A stretch of 64,000 nucleotides of DNA from Cecembia lonarensis LW9 (GTDB lineage Bacteria; Bacteroidota; Bacteroidia; Cytophagales; Cyclobacteriaceae): positions 1-64,000 of the forward strand of contig NZ_AMGM01000001.1 of NCBI RefSeq assembly GCF_000298295.1, written 5' to 3'. A program made the translations under genes and the position numbers. Under the pieces are notes generated by a model. The model had not been told where the DNA came from. It ran no database searches and was given only the letters and a program-made list of their open reading frames with translations. Below, piece by piece: positions 55,297 to 63,283 of the stretch. Every line of letters starts with the position of its first letter. Positions within the stretch are counted from its first letter, which is position 1.

Positions 55297-56125
55297 AGAA
55301 TCTAATTGCCTTCTGAAATCTCAGCGGTTTCCTTTTCAACTCCTCCTCCATCATCGTAGGTGTGATTCCGGCAAATTCCTTGAAGTCTTTGATAAAGTGC
55401 ATCTGATCGTAATAACCGGAGAGATAGGCTATTTCTGACCAATTAGGGGTTTCGGATCTCTCAAAAAGTCTGTAGGCATTGGAAAACCTGATCAGTCGGG
55501 AATAAACCTTCGGAGAAAGCCCCAACCTTTCCTTACATTTTCTTTCAAATTGCCTCACACTCAAACAGGCCAAATCAGCCACTTGAGTGATTGGCATTTG
55601 ACCTTGGTATTTGAGCATTTGGAATAATGCTTGGTCTACTGGCAATAGCTCCTTGATCTTGGTTAATTTGCCAAGCAAATAATGCTCTATGCATTCATGG
55701 ATTTTATCCAATGACTCCATTTCCGCACACCTTTCCACTATGTCATTGATATCCGACCCCATCAATTCAAACCCGTCAAAACCATCATCAAAAATCTCTT
55801 CCATAGGAATGCCCAGTAACCTAAAAAGACCGCCTGGTCGGAAGCCTATTACTGCAACTGTATAATCATGGCTAACCGTCAACTCCATTCGGGTTATCTG
55901 CGGTCCCACTACGACAGCCTTGGGCCTTTCCTTAAATTCAGACTCATTGACTTTCTTGGCTTTGAACTTTTCTTTGATATATAAAAAAATACAATGCTGG
56001 GAGGTTGGGGGATATTGACCGACAATTGCCCTTTCCCCTGGCTCAAGAACATGATCCACCAAGAAAATACTTTGGACAAAACTTGCCAAAAGCGGATGAG
56101 GATCGAAAAATTTGAATCGAATCAT
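55295..56125 (-). CDS. AraC family transcriptional regulator
   Basis: 276 residues. The N-terminal half is a DUF6597-like sensing domain (FDPHPLLASFVQSIFLVDHV, GPQITRMELTVSHDYTV, IGFRPGGLFRLLGIP). The C-terminal AraC DNA-binding domain has both helix-turn-helices (ITQVADLACLSVRQFERKCK and WSEIAYLSGYYDQMHFIKDF, with FAGITPTMMEEE). A ligand-responsive activator or repressor; the ligand is unknown. It lies directly downstream of the response regulator, separated by a GATATT/AATATC array that may act as its operator. Confidence 0.9.
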   Translation of the reverse strand: MIRFKFFDPHPLLASFVQSIFLVDHVLEPGERAIVGQYPPTSQHCIFLYIKEKFKAKKVNESEFKERPKAVVVGPQITRMELTVSHDYTVAVIGFRPGGLFRLLGIPMEEIFDDGFDGFELMGSDINDIVERCAEMESLDKIHECIEHYLLGKLTKIKELLPVDQALFQMLKYQGQMPITQVADLACLSVRQFERKCKERLGLSPKVYSRLIRFSNAYRLFERSETPNWSEIAYLSGYYDQMHFIKDFKEFAGITPTMMEEELKRKPLRFQKAIRF

Positions 56126-56167
56126 ATTTGTAACTTCATTTTAGCATCAAGACGTCTACTAATTAAA

Positions 56168-56350
56168 AGATATTCATGGATATTGGGATATTGATAGATA
56201 TTGAACCTAATACAACCCTCCAAGCTATATCAATCGAGTATCAACAAATATCGATAAATATCCATTTTAAGAAGATCCAGACCTGCAAGGTTTTGAAAAC
56301 CTGGCAAGTCTCCACCAATATCCTAATATCTAAAAATATCCACTAATATC
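56168..56350. repeat. GATATT/AATATC word array
   Basis: GATATT begins at 56168, 56178, 56186 and 56196. AATATC begins at 56246, 56256, 56317, 56325, 56335 and 56345. Spacing within groups is 8 or 10 bases, so copies lie on about the same face of the helix. A degraded AGACCTGCAAGG palindrome interrupts the right half. It fills most of the 292-base gap upstream of the AraC gene. Confidence 0.7.
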
Positions 56351-56417
56351 TTTCTATTCACCCCAACCACATTCAATTCTTCAAAACCTTCGAGGTCTGA
56401 AAAAGACCTCAAAGGTT

Positions 56418-57047
56418 TTAGACCAACCCTTCATTAATCGCCTTGGATACCGCTTCTGTTTGGGAATGGACCTGAAGTTTTTCATAAATATGTTTGATGT
56501 GCGTTCTTACCGTATCGATGCTGATTTTGCAATCGGCTGCTATCAATTTGAAACTATTGCCTTTACTCAGAGAGACTAATACATCCTTTTCCCGCTCAGT
56601 CAGACCGTAATTGACAGATAACTGTGGCTTTTGCATAGACTGAATCACTAACTTCGCTACGGCTGGAGACATCGGCGCACCGCCTTCCAATATTTCCTCG
56701 ACAGCAGAAAACAAACGGTTGGCAATGTATTTTTTGAGCAAATATCCGGAAGCCCCTGCTTTGATCGCATTCAGTACATTTTCGGAATCATCAAAAACCG
56801 TCAAAATCAGCACATAAGTCTCAGGGGATAATTTTTTCACCAAAGTCGTCGCCTCTATCCCTGTCCTTCCAGGCATCTCAATATCCATCAAAATCAGATC
56901 AGGCCTTAAGCTTTTCACCTGTTCTTCCACCTCATTGGCATGTGCAAAAGCCCCCAACAATTCCATGCCATCATTCAAGGTAACCATACTGCTGATGCTT
57001 TCGCGCAGGAGGTCATTGTCTTCATATAATAAAACCTTAATGGACAT
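56418..57047 (-). CDS. NarL/LuxR-family response regulator
   Basis: 209 residues from the ATG at 57047 (MSIKVLLYEDNDLLRESIS); an ATG five codons upstream is possible. Receiver domain with the phospho-acceptor D55 in LILMDIEMPG and the lysine in GASGYLLKK. A LuxR-type helix-turn-helix follows (LTEREKDVLVSLSKGNSF, ISIDTVRTHIKHIYEKL). The partner kinase lies directly upstream. Its own promoter carries a shared-regulon site (g), so autoregulation is likely, and it is my leading candidate for the protein that reads all eight sites. The roughly 280-base leader holds a regular GAAATA/TATTTC array. Confidence 0.92.
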   Translation of the reverse strand: MSIKVLLYEDNDLLRESISSMVTLNDGMELLGAFAHANEVEEQVKSLRPDLILMDIEMPGRTGIEATTLVKKLSPETYVLILTVFDDSENVLNAIKAGASGYLLKKYIANRLFSAVEEILEGGAPMSPAVAKLVIQSMQKPQLSVNYGLTEREKDVLVSLSKGNSFKLIAADCKISIDTVRTHIKHIYEKLQVHSQTEAVSKAINEGLV

Positions 57048-57092
57048 ATTCTTGGTATTCAATGGAACTTTGTGTTATGGCAAACTCCTCTT

Positions 57093-57326
57093 ATTGAAAT
57101 AAATAGAAATATGCTTTTGTCGAAATATTTTGAAATAAGCTTTCGGAGAAATATCCTTTAGCCTTCCGCAGTCAAGTGTAATTAATTACATTGATAAATA
57201 ACTTTGGTGAAATTTATTTCAACCTTATTACGCTAAACTGTCTATCGAAAAGAAGAGCTTATTTCCACTTTATTTCAATCAACATATTTCAACGTTATTT
57301 CTACCTTATTTCGCAGAGTATATTTC
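57093..57326. repeat. GAAATA/TATTTC word array in the response-regulator leader
   Basis: GAAATA begins at 57096, 57106, 57122, 57132 and 57148: spacing 10, 16, 10, 16, i.e. a 26-base tandem repeat (units 57093-57118, 57119-57144, 57145-57170). TATTTC begins at 57215, 57260, 57271, 57285, 57296, 57307 and 57321: from the second on, spacing 11, 14, 11, 11, 14. All left copies point one way and all right copies the other. The gap 57048-57374 contains nothing else besides promoter g. Confidence 0.85.
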
Positions 57327-57335
57327 TTACACACT

Positions 57336-57384
57336 TAAATATCCGATTTTACTTTCAAAAAATAAATCCCCTAATCATGTGATA
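57336..57384 (-). promoter_or_regulatory. Shared-regulon promoter g (response regulator)
   Basis: On the minus strand TATCACATGATTA then GGGGATTTA (57384-57363), core perfect, right part degraded. The -7-like GATATTTA is at 57343-57336. The motif overlaps the last codons and stop of the histidine kinase gene. The predicted start near 57330 is four bases before the word array. Confidence 0.65.
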
Positions 57385-59390
57385 GGCGCACTGAGTTGAA
57401 TGGAGGTGCCCTTCTGCGGGAGGCTCTCAATGGTCATGCTGCCTCCCATCATACTGGCTCTTTGTTGCATGTTAAATAATCCATTGCCTTTTTTGATTTG
57501 CTGTGGATCAAAACCCTTACCATCGTCTTTGATCAAAAGGCCAAGCATATTTCCCTCAATGCTTAATTTGATTTCCAAATGCTTGCTTTCGGCATATTTG
57601 GCGGTATTGTTCAAGGCCTCTTTAAAAATTAAAAACAGATTTCTTCTTTTTTCCAAATCGAGTTTGACATACTCTGCTCCTTCCGCTACCTCAAATTGGT
57701 AAGTAATTCCTTTGGGTTCTAAGATCTCTGCAGCAAACTCCTGCATTTTGCTGAGCAACTGTTCCAGGTTATCGTTATTGGGATGGATGGACCAGACGAT
57801 GTCACTCAATTTGTCCATCATATTGGCAGTCTGGGAATTGATCTTTGAAAAAAGTACTTTGTTTGCTGCATCCTCCTTATGTAAAGCCATCTGCGATAAA
57901 ATATGTATACTGGATAAAGTGCTCCCCAAGTCATCATGCAGGTCCCTGGCTATAGAGTTGCGTAATTTTTCCACTTCCAAAAGCCTCTTGGTACGCCCCA
58001 CCACTCTGTATTTATTGACCAGAATACCCGCAAGCAAAATCAAAAAGAAAAATACTGCTATTATAAGATTTTGATTGGCTTTTCTTTTGGCTAACTCCAA
58101 TTTATCCAGCTCCTTTTCCGCTATCAATAAACTGATTTCATTTTCTTTTAAATCCAGTGCATACTTGGACTCTAATTCTTTGAGCTGTGTCTGTAATGTT
58201 CCGATTCCGATTGAATCACGATAGGCATATTCTTTGGATTGGGCTTCTAATGCTTCTTGAAATTTACCCTGGGACTGATAGTATTCCTTTAAATTTTTAA
58301 ATGCTGTGACAGCCTCACTGTATTGTTTTTGGTGCGTTGCGGTCTGAGTTGCCAACTTCAAACTTTGATAGGCCTCACTTTCTTGGGATAATATTCTTTG
58401 TACTTTTCCTAAATCAGCCAATACCTTAGCATCATAGGTACTCACTCCTGCTTCCTTCAGTACTTTCCGGGCCCTTTGGAAATGTTCTAAAGCCAACTGA
58501 TATTCTTCCATCCCGATGTAATTCCTTCCTAGGTTATAAAGCTGTATACCAACCATTTCTTTCAAGCCCAACTCCTCCTGCATCTCCAAGGCCGATGTAA
58601 AATATTCTTTAGCTTTCTGGTGCTGCTCTGTGTCCATAAAAATATTGCCCAAATTTCCCAACACCATGGACTCCCCCCTTTTGTCCCCCAAAAGCTGTCT
58701 AAAATCAAGGGATTTTAAAAAGTACTTTTCAGACTCGTCATAATTCTTTATGTGGTAATGAGCAGTTCCCAGGCTGTTGTAGACAAAGGCCAGACCGGTC
58801 TTATTTTGGGTCTTTTCGAAAATCTCTAAAGCCTTATAACTCGCTTCAAAATTGGACTTTTGATCATCCATTTGCTTGTATACATTGGAAAGATTGATAT
58901 ATAGACCTGCCACATTATCCAATCCAATAACCTGATGGTCGAGGGCTATGGCTTTATTATAAGCTGAAAGCGCAGCTTCAAACTTCCCGATTCTATTTAG
59001 ATGAATGCCTCTTCCATTATAAAGTGCATAGGCCATTTTTTGATCATTGAGATTTGCATTGATCAATTTTTCAGCCTTTTCAAAATAGAAATCCACGGAA
59101 TCCAGTCTCCCTGTGGCTGAATAATTGCCGGCCAACCTTATAGCGGCACTGGCTTTGAACTTTTGAAAAGCAGGTTCTTCTTTCATGTTCAAAACAGCCC
59201 AATAATTTTCAGTAGATCGCTTTAGATCTGACCTTTCTAGATTGATTCCCAGATTCAACAGTGCCTTTATATGAAGGGTATCCTGTTGGTTTTTAGAAAT
59301 AATCCCTTGCAGGCTATCCAAAAGTTGGGTTTGTGAAAAAACATCCGTAAAGAATCCAATCAAAATTAAGAAACATAAAATCTTCTTCAT
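57375..59390 (-). CDS. TPR-containing NarL-type sensor histidine kinase
   Basis: 671 residues from the ATG at 59390 (MKKILCFLILIGFFTDVFSQ, signal peptide). Periplasmic tetratricopeptide repeats cover about 30-400 (FEAALSAYNKAIALDHQ, YDESEKYFLKSLDFRQ), followed by a coiled coil, a membrane helix (NLIIAVFFFLILLAGILVN), HisKA_3 with the phospho-histidine H485 in IARDLHDDLGSTLSSIHI, and HATPase with NALNN-like KEALNNTAKYAES and DDGKGFD. It pairs with the response regulator downstream. The input is likely a periplasmic protein or ligand bound by the TPRs. Confidence 0.92.
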   Translation of the reverse strand: MKKILCFLILIGFFTDVFSQTQLLDSLQGIISKNQQDTLHIKALLNLGINLERSDLKRSTENYWAVLNMKEEPAFQKFKASAAIRLAGNYSATGRLDSVDFYFEKAEKLINANLNDQKMAYALYNGRGIHLNRIGKFEAALSAYNKAIALDHQVIGLDNVAGLYINLSNVYKQMDDQKSNFEASYKALEIFEKTQNKTGLAFVYNSLGTAHYHIKNYDESEKYFLKSLDFRQLLGDKRGESMVLGNLGNIFMDTEQHQKAKEYFTSALEMQEELGLKEMVGIQLYNLGRNYIGMEEYQLALEHFQRARKVLKEAGVSTYDAKVLADLGKVQRILSQESEAYQSLKLATQTATHQKQYSEAVTAFKNLKEYYQSQGKFQEALEAQSKEYAYRDSIGIGTLQTQLKELESKYALDLKENEISLLIAEKELDKLELAKRKANQNLIIAVFFFLILLAGILVNKYRVVGRTKRLLEVEKLRNSIARDLHDDLGSTLSSIHILSQMALHKEDAANKVLFSKINSQTANMMDKLSDIVWSIHPNNDNLEQLLSKMQEFAAEILEPKGITYQFEVAEGAEYVKLDLEKRRNLFLIFKEALNNTAKYAESKHLEIKLSIEGNMLGLLIKDDGKGFDPQQIKKGNGLFNMQQRASMMGGSMTIESLPQKGTSIQLSAPIT

Positions 59391-59395
59391 AAAAA

Positions 59396-59587
59396 TCAAG
59401 GCGCTTGATTAAAAATCAATTGTTTAATTTTCCAAAGTACATTATCATACTTTTCCCAAAATAAAATAAAAGACTCCCAGACTTCTTCAAGTTCTTCATT
59501 TCTGGTGTCAGTCTTTGCCATTAAAACCGAATAACCTGTTAGTACGGGGATCAAAAAAAACAAGGGAATTAACTTAAAAGTCTTCAT
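59396..59587 (-). CDS. Small exported protein upstream of the kinase
   Basis: 63 residues (MKTFKLIPLFFLIPVLTGYS) with a signal peptide or single membrane helix, then a short acidic and aromatic tail (ELEEVWESFILFWEKYDNVL). No family recognised. Its stop lies 5 bases upstream of the kinase ATG, so it is probably cotranscribed and may be a ligand or partner of the periplasmic TPR domain; that is inference. Confidence 0.6.
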   Translation of the reverse strand: MKTFKLIPLFFLIPVLTGYSVLMAKTDTRNEELEEVWESFILFWEKYDNVLWKIKQLIFNQAP

Positions 59588-59646
59588 TTTTCTGCAGTTA
59601 AGTCTTACCCAATTTAGGATAAAAATTTGAAATCCAAAAAGTTATA

Positions 59647-59685
59647 AAAACAAAAAGGCTACTTCGATAATAGCCTTTTTGTTTT
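59647..59685 (-). terminator. Bidirectional terminator
   Basis: AAAACAAAAAGGCTA (59647-59661) and TAGCCTTTTTGTTTT (59671-59685) are perfect inverses with a 9-base loop, with T-runs on either strand. It lies 12 bases after the S10 peptidase stop and upstream of the kinase unit. Confidence 0.9.
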
Positions 59686-59696
59686 AAATCACATCT

Positions 59697-61202
59697 TTAT
59701 TTCATGGTATCTTTTATAAAATCCTCCAAATCTGTTTTAAACTTTATCAAGGAAGGCATATGGGTATACATCATATGACCGGCTTCATAATAAGTCATGA
59801 TAATATTATCCCTGATTTCTGGACGAAGATTCATTTGGTCTATGGTATGCTCAACCCCGTAAAAAACGGTAGCCAAATCATAGTAACCATTCATGATCAA
59901 TACCTTGACATTAGGATCTTTATTCATCGCATCTGCCATGTCAATAGCCGTATTGATGGATATCATGGACCCCCAACCTTCGTTTCCTTTGTGTGACCAG
60001 TCCCATCGGAACCCGGGGGAAGCATAGGCAGAGGTTTTATAAGTCAGATCTTTACTTACCCCAAGGTCTCTATGGAAATAATCCAAGAATCCTGCAGTAT
60101 AGGCTGGGGAGATGGCATCACTTTGGGGATCGGTTATAGCAAACTGATTCTGGGGCATTGGGTTAATACCGATAAACCTAGAATCCAACCTGCCTACAGT
60201 CATCCCATCTTCCCGCATAAGTTCATTGAAAAACTCTCTGGCGGTAATCCTTAAGTTTGAGCGTAACCAAGTATCCTTTGATACACCTGCATAGCGCTCC
60301 AATTTTTCAGCTACCCTCGCTTTTTCAGAATCACTAAGCCTTCCTCCTTTGAAAAGGGCAGGTAAATATTCCTCCTCGGTAAATTTCCTGACTTCATCAA
60401 CAAATGCTTCCAGGTTAGGATTTTTGTTCTTCAATTTATCATGGTACCAAGCCGTAGTGGCATATGTTGGGAAATGGACCAAGTACGAAGTACTTTCCTG
60501 AACAGGGAAGGCAAGAGATCGGATATCGAAAACGGCTGAAACCATAACCACGCCATTAAGTGCATAACCTTTATCCAAAAGATATTTCATCACCCCTGCA
60601 TTCCGCATGGTGCCATAGCTCTCTCCAAGAAGATATTTTGGTGATTGCAACCTATCGTATTCTTTTAGAAACTGCATGATAAATAGACTGATGGCCCTTA
60701 TATCCTGATCCACACCCCAGAAATCCTTACCCTCTGCTTTTCCCACAGGTACACTTAACCCGGTACCTATAGGGTCCATCATTACTACATCCGCAATATC
60801 CAAAATAGAGTAATCATTATTTACCAATTCATAAGGGGCAGCCTTCGTATAACCCGGATCATTGACCACCACACGTTTTGGCCCCATCACCCCCATATGC
60901 AACCAATAGGAAGAAGATCCCGGCCCACCATTAAATGAAAAAATGATCGGTCTTTTGGATGGACCATCTTCCTTAAAGTAGGCTGTAAACCCATGTAGGG
61001 CAATAGGTTCGTTATTCTCATCTCTGAGCAACATGGTGCCTGCCCTTGTTTTCAGACTATGGTTCACACCATTAATTCGTACATTCTGAGTAGAACTAAA
61101 TACCTGTGGTTCTGGAATAGGCTTTTCTATGGCCTTCTCCTGCCCTATTGCAGGTATGATTATCCAAAACAATAACAGTAAGAAAATATAATTTTTTCGC
61201 AT
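59697..61202 (-). CDS. Exported S10-like serine carboxypeptidase
   Basis: 501 residues: signal peptide (about 1-20, ending IIPAIGQ). Family segments: IIFSFNGGPGSSSYWLHMG (oxyanion region), VMMDPIGTGLSVPVG, the nucleophile GESYGTMRNAG, the aspartate in VLIMNGYYDLATV, and the histidine in YEAGHMMYTHMP. Full length for the S10 group. It probably trims peptides from the C-terminus in the periplasm. Single gene with its own terminator. Confidence 0.92.
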   Translation of the reverse strand: MRKNYIFLLLLFWIIIPAIGQEKAIEKPIPEPQVFSSTQNVRINGVNHSLKTRAGTMLLRDENNEPIALHGFTAYFKEDGPSKRPIIFSFNGGPGSSSYWLHMGVMGPKRVVVNDPGYTKAAPYELVNNDYSILDIADVVMMDPIGTGLSVPVGKAEGKDFWGVDQDIRAISLFIMQFLKEYDRLQSPKYLLGESYGTMRNAGVMKYLLDKGYALNGVVMVSAVFDIRSLAFPVQESTSYLVHFPTYATTAWYHDKLKNKNPNLEAFVDEVRKFTEEEYLPALFKGGRLSDSEKARVAEKLERYAGVSKDTWLRSNLRITAREFFNELMREDGMTVGRLDSRFIGINPMPQNQFAITDPQSDAISPAYTAGFLDYFHRDLGVSKDLTYKTSAYASPGFRWDWSHKGNEGWGSMISINTAIDMADAMNKDPNVKVLIMNGYYDLATVFYGVEHTIDQMNLRPEIRDNIIMTYYEAGHMMYTHMPSLIKFKTDLEDFIKDTMK

Positions 61203-61419
61203 GACACAAATAAGGTTGATTTGGATTTTAAGCTAATCATTTATTTCCAACATAGACACTAAATTTCTTTTAATCTCCCAAATTCAGGGATTAACCGAAT
61301 ATAATCGACTATATCCGTTTAATACCATCATGTTTTAATGATGTTTAATGATATTTGGTACAGCTGCATTTTTAAATCAGCATTTTGTATTTATCATTTT
61401 AACCTAAAACAATCATTCA

Positions 61420-61770
61420 ATGAGCAGTATTAGAAACAGAGTCACGCTGATCGGGAGATTAGGTGCCAAACCAGAAATCAAAAGGTTTGATGATGGAAAA
61501 ATAAAAGCCTCATTAAGCCTTGCAACGAACGATTACTACAAAAATCAAAAAGGTGAAAAAGTGGAAGAAACTACCTGGCATTTATTGATTGCTTGGGGCA
61601 AATCAGCCGAAATAATTGAAAAGTATACCGACAAGGGTTCTGAAATAGCTGTTGATGGAAAACTCACCAACAGAAGTTATACAGATAAAGATGGAGTAAA
61701 AAAATTCATTACAGAAGTATTGGTTGATAATGTGGCTTTATTGGGCGACAAAGTAGCTGCTAGCACCTAA
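61420..61770 (+). CDS. ssb: Single-stranded DNA-binding protein
   Basis: 116 residues. A complete OB fold of SSB type: MSSIRNRVTLIGRLGAKPEI, SLATNDYYKNQKGEKVEETT, WHLLIAWGKSAEIIEKYTDK, GKLTNRSYTDKDGVKKFITE. It ends VDNVALLGDKVAAST and lacks the acidic tail with the terminal DDDIPF-like tip that recruits partner proteins in E. coli SSB. In Bacteroidota short SSB copies like this occur beside a full-length one. It binds single-stranded DNA in replication and repair. Confidence 0.93.
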   Translation: MSSIRNRVTLIGRLGAKPEIKRFDDGKIKASLSLATNDYYKNQKGEKVEETTWHLLIAWGKSAEIIEKYTDKGSEIAVDGKLTNRSYTDKDGVKKFITEVLVDNVALLGDKVAAST

Positions 61771-61780
61771 TACTATGCGT

Positions 61781-61832
61781 GGCCACCCACAAAATTTCTG
61801 GTATAAGATGAGTGGGTGGCCATACCATTTTT
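61781..61832 (+). terminator. Terminator after ssb
   Basis: GGCCACCCAC (61781-61790) pairs with GTGGGTGGCC (61812-61821), 10 perfect pairs, followed within a few bases by TTTTT. It lies 11 bases after the ssb stop. Confidence 0.85.
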
Positions 61833-61931
61833 ATGACTGTTCGTGGATTTATAACATTTAAAACTTTTGCGGGTTTCTTATTTTTAGATGTCTTTTTGAG
61901 TATTTTTACGCCTCATTAAACCTATTAATCC

Positions 61932-62906
61932 ATGAAAAAAATAGCAGTTTTTACTTCAGGGGGTGATTCTCCTGGTATGAATGCATGCATCAGGGCAGTC
62001 GTCAGGACTTCCATTTTTAAAGGTATAGAAGTGTATGGTATAAGTTATGGCTATGATGGGATGATCAATGGCAATATCAAAAGAATGCAATCTCATTCTG
62101 TAAGCAATATTATACAAAGGGGTGGAACCATACTCAAATCAGCCAGAAGTGATGAATTCAGAACTTTCGAGGGTAGAAAAAAAGCCTACGATTTGCTACA
62201 AAAACATGGTATAGAAGGCATAGTTGCTATTGGAGGTGATGGCACATTTACGGGAGCCAAAGTTTTTTTCGAGGAATTTGGTATCCCAACCATTGGCTGT
62301 CCTGGCACCATAGACAATGACATTTTCGGAACAGACTTTACCATTGGTTTTGACACAGCTGTCAATACTGCGCTGGAAGCTATTGACAAAATTCGGGATA
62401 CTGCAGCTGCCCATGATCGTATATTCTTCATTGAAGTGATGGGCAGAGACTCCGGTTATATCGCCCTGGAATGTGGCATTGGAGGAGGAGCTGAGTTTGT
62501 TATGATTCCGGAAACGGAAACAGACCTGAAGCGTGTGGTAAAATCCTTAAAAAATCTTCGAAAAACCAAAACCTCCTCTATCATAGTGGTGGCTGAGGGT
62601 GATGAAGAGGGAGGTGCTGAAGAAATCATGCAAAAAGTTAAAGAAAAAGTCAACGATCCAGAAAAAGAGTTTAAGGTAACAACACTTGGACATATTCAAA
62701 GAGGCGGAAATCCTACAGCCAGAGACAGGGTATTGGCCTCAAGGTGTGGTATGGCTGCAGTAGAAGGGCTTTTGGAAGGGAAATCCAACTGTATGGCAGG
62801 GGTCGTGAATGGAGAGGTAGTGTACACACCTTTCGAGGACTGCATTGGCAAACCCAAACAACTCAAAGAAGATCATTTAAAACTAATTGAAATCTTAAGT
62901 ATTTAA
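61932..62906 (+). CDS. pfkA: ATP-dependent 6-phosphofructokinase
   Basis: 324 residues. Landmarks in order: FTSGGDSPGMNACIRAVVR (nucleotide site), GGDGTFTGAKVFFEEF (the glycine after GGDG fits ATP rather than pyrophosphate use), PGTIDNDIFGTDFTIGFDTA (catalytic), and VMGRDSGYIALECG (fructose-6-phosphate site). Cytoplasmic, glycolysis. It starts after the ssb terminator and is followed three bases later by a small coiled-coil gene. Confidence 0.95.
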   Translation: MKKIAVFTSGGDSPGMNACIRAVVRTSIFKGIEVYGISYGYDGMINGNIKRMQSHSVSNIIQRGGTILKSARSDEFRTFEGRKKAYDLLQKHGIEGIVAIGGDGTFTGAKVFFEEFGIPTIGCPGTIDNDIFGTDFTIGFDTAVNTALEAIDKIRDTAAAHDRIFFIEVMGRDSGYIALECGIGGGAEFVMIPETETDLKRVVKSLKNLRKTKTSSIIVVAEGDEEGGAEEIMQKVKEKVNDPEKEFKVTTLGHIQRGGNPTARDRVLASRCGMAAVEGLLEGKSNCMAGVVNGEVVYTPFEDCIGKPKQLKEDHLKLIEILSI

Positions 62907-62909
62907 ACC

Positions 62910-63269
62910 ATGGGATTTATTCCAGTAATCTTAACCATGTCAGCAGCCATTCTTTTATTTATCCTGGCTGTTCACAATTCATTAAAGTCAAAAAAATCCC
63001 AGATGGAAGAACTACGGTTCTCCATGGAGGAAGGTATCAAAGCTTTGACAAAGGATTTATCAGGTATGAATATGAAAGACACAGACGAATTGTCAGAAAT
63101 TTTTCATACAGCAAAAAGTGCGCTGGAAGAAAGCCATCAAGAAGCCTTTCATCTGAAAGTAAGAAAACCTTATCAGCAAATCAAATTACTAAAATCACAA
63201 TATAATCAGCTTATAGCCAGGAAACCTTACAGTTTTGTGGCAAAAATCATGGGACACCAGCCGATTTAA
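62910..63269 (+). CDS. Small membrane-anchored coiled-coil protein
   Basis: 119 residues: one N-terminal membrane helix (FIPVILTMSAAILLFILAVH), then a long charged helix (KSKKSQMEELRFSMEEGIKA, IKLLKSQYNQLIARKPYSF), probably a coiled coil in the cytoplasm. No family recognised. It starts three bases after the pfkA stop, on the same transcript. Convergent with miaA 14 bases away. Confidence 0.75.
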   Translation: MGFIPVILTMSAAILLFILAVHNSLKSKKSQMEELRFSMEEGIKALTKDLSGMNMKDTDELSEIFHTAKSALEESHQEAFHLKVRKPYQQIKLLKSQYNQLIARKPYSFVAKIMGHQPI

Positions 63270-63283
63270 CTATTCCCTAACTT

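Noticed and set aside
57093-57326. Possible CRISPR array
   Set aside because: The repeats are 6-base words with 25-26 base periods and diverged sequence, half of them inverted; no identical 25-37 base repeats with unique spacers and no cas genes.
59396-59399. Start of the histidine kinase at the TTG at 59399
   Set aside because: The ATG three codons later (59390) opens a standard signal peptide and does not overlap the upstream gene.
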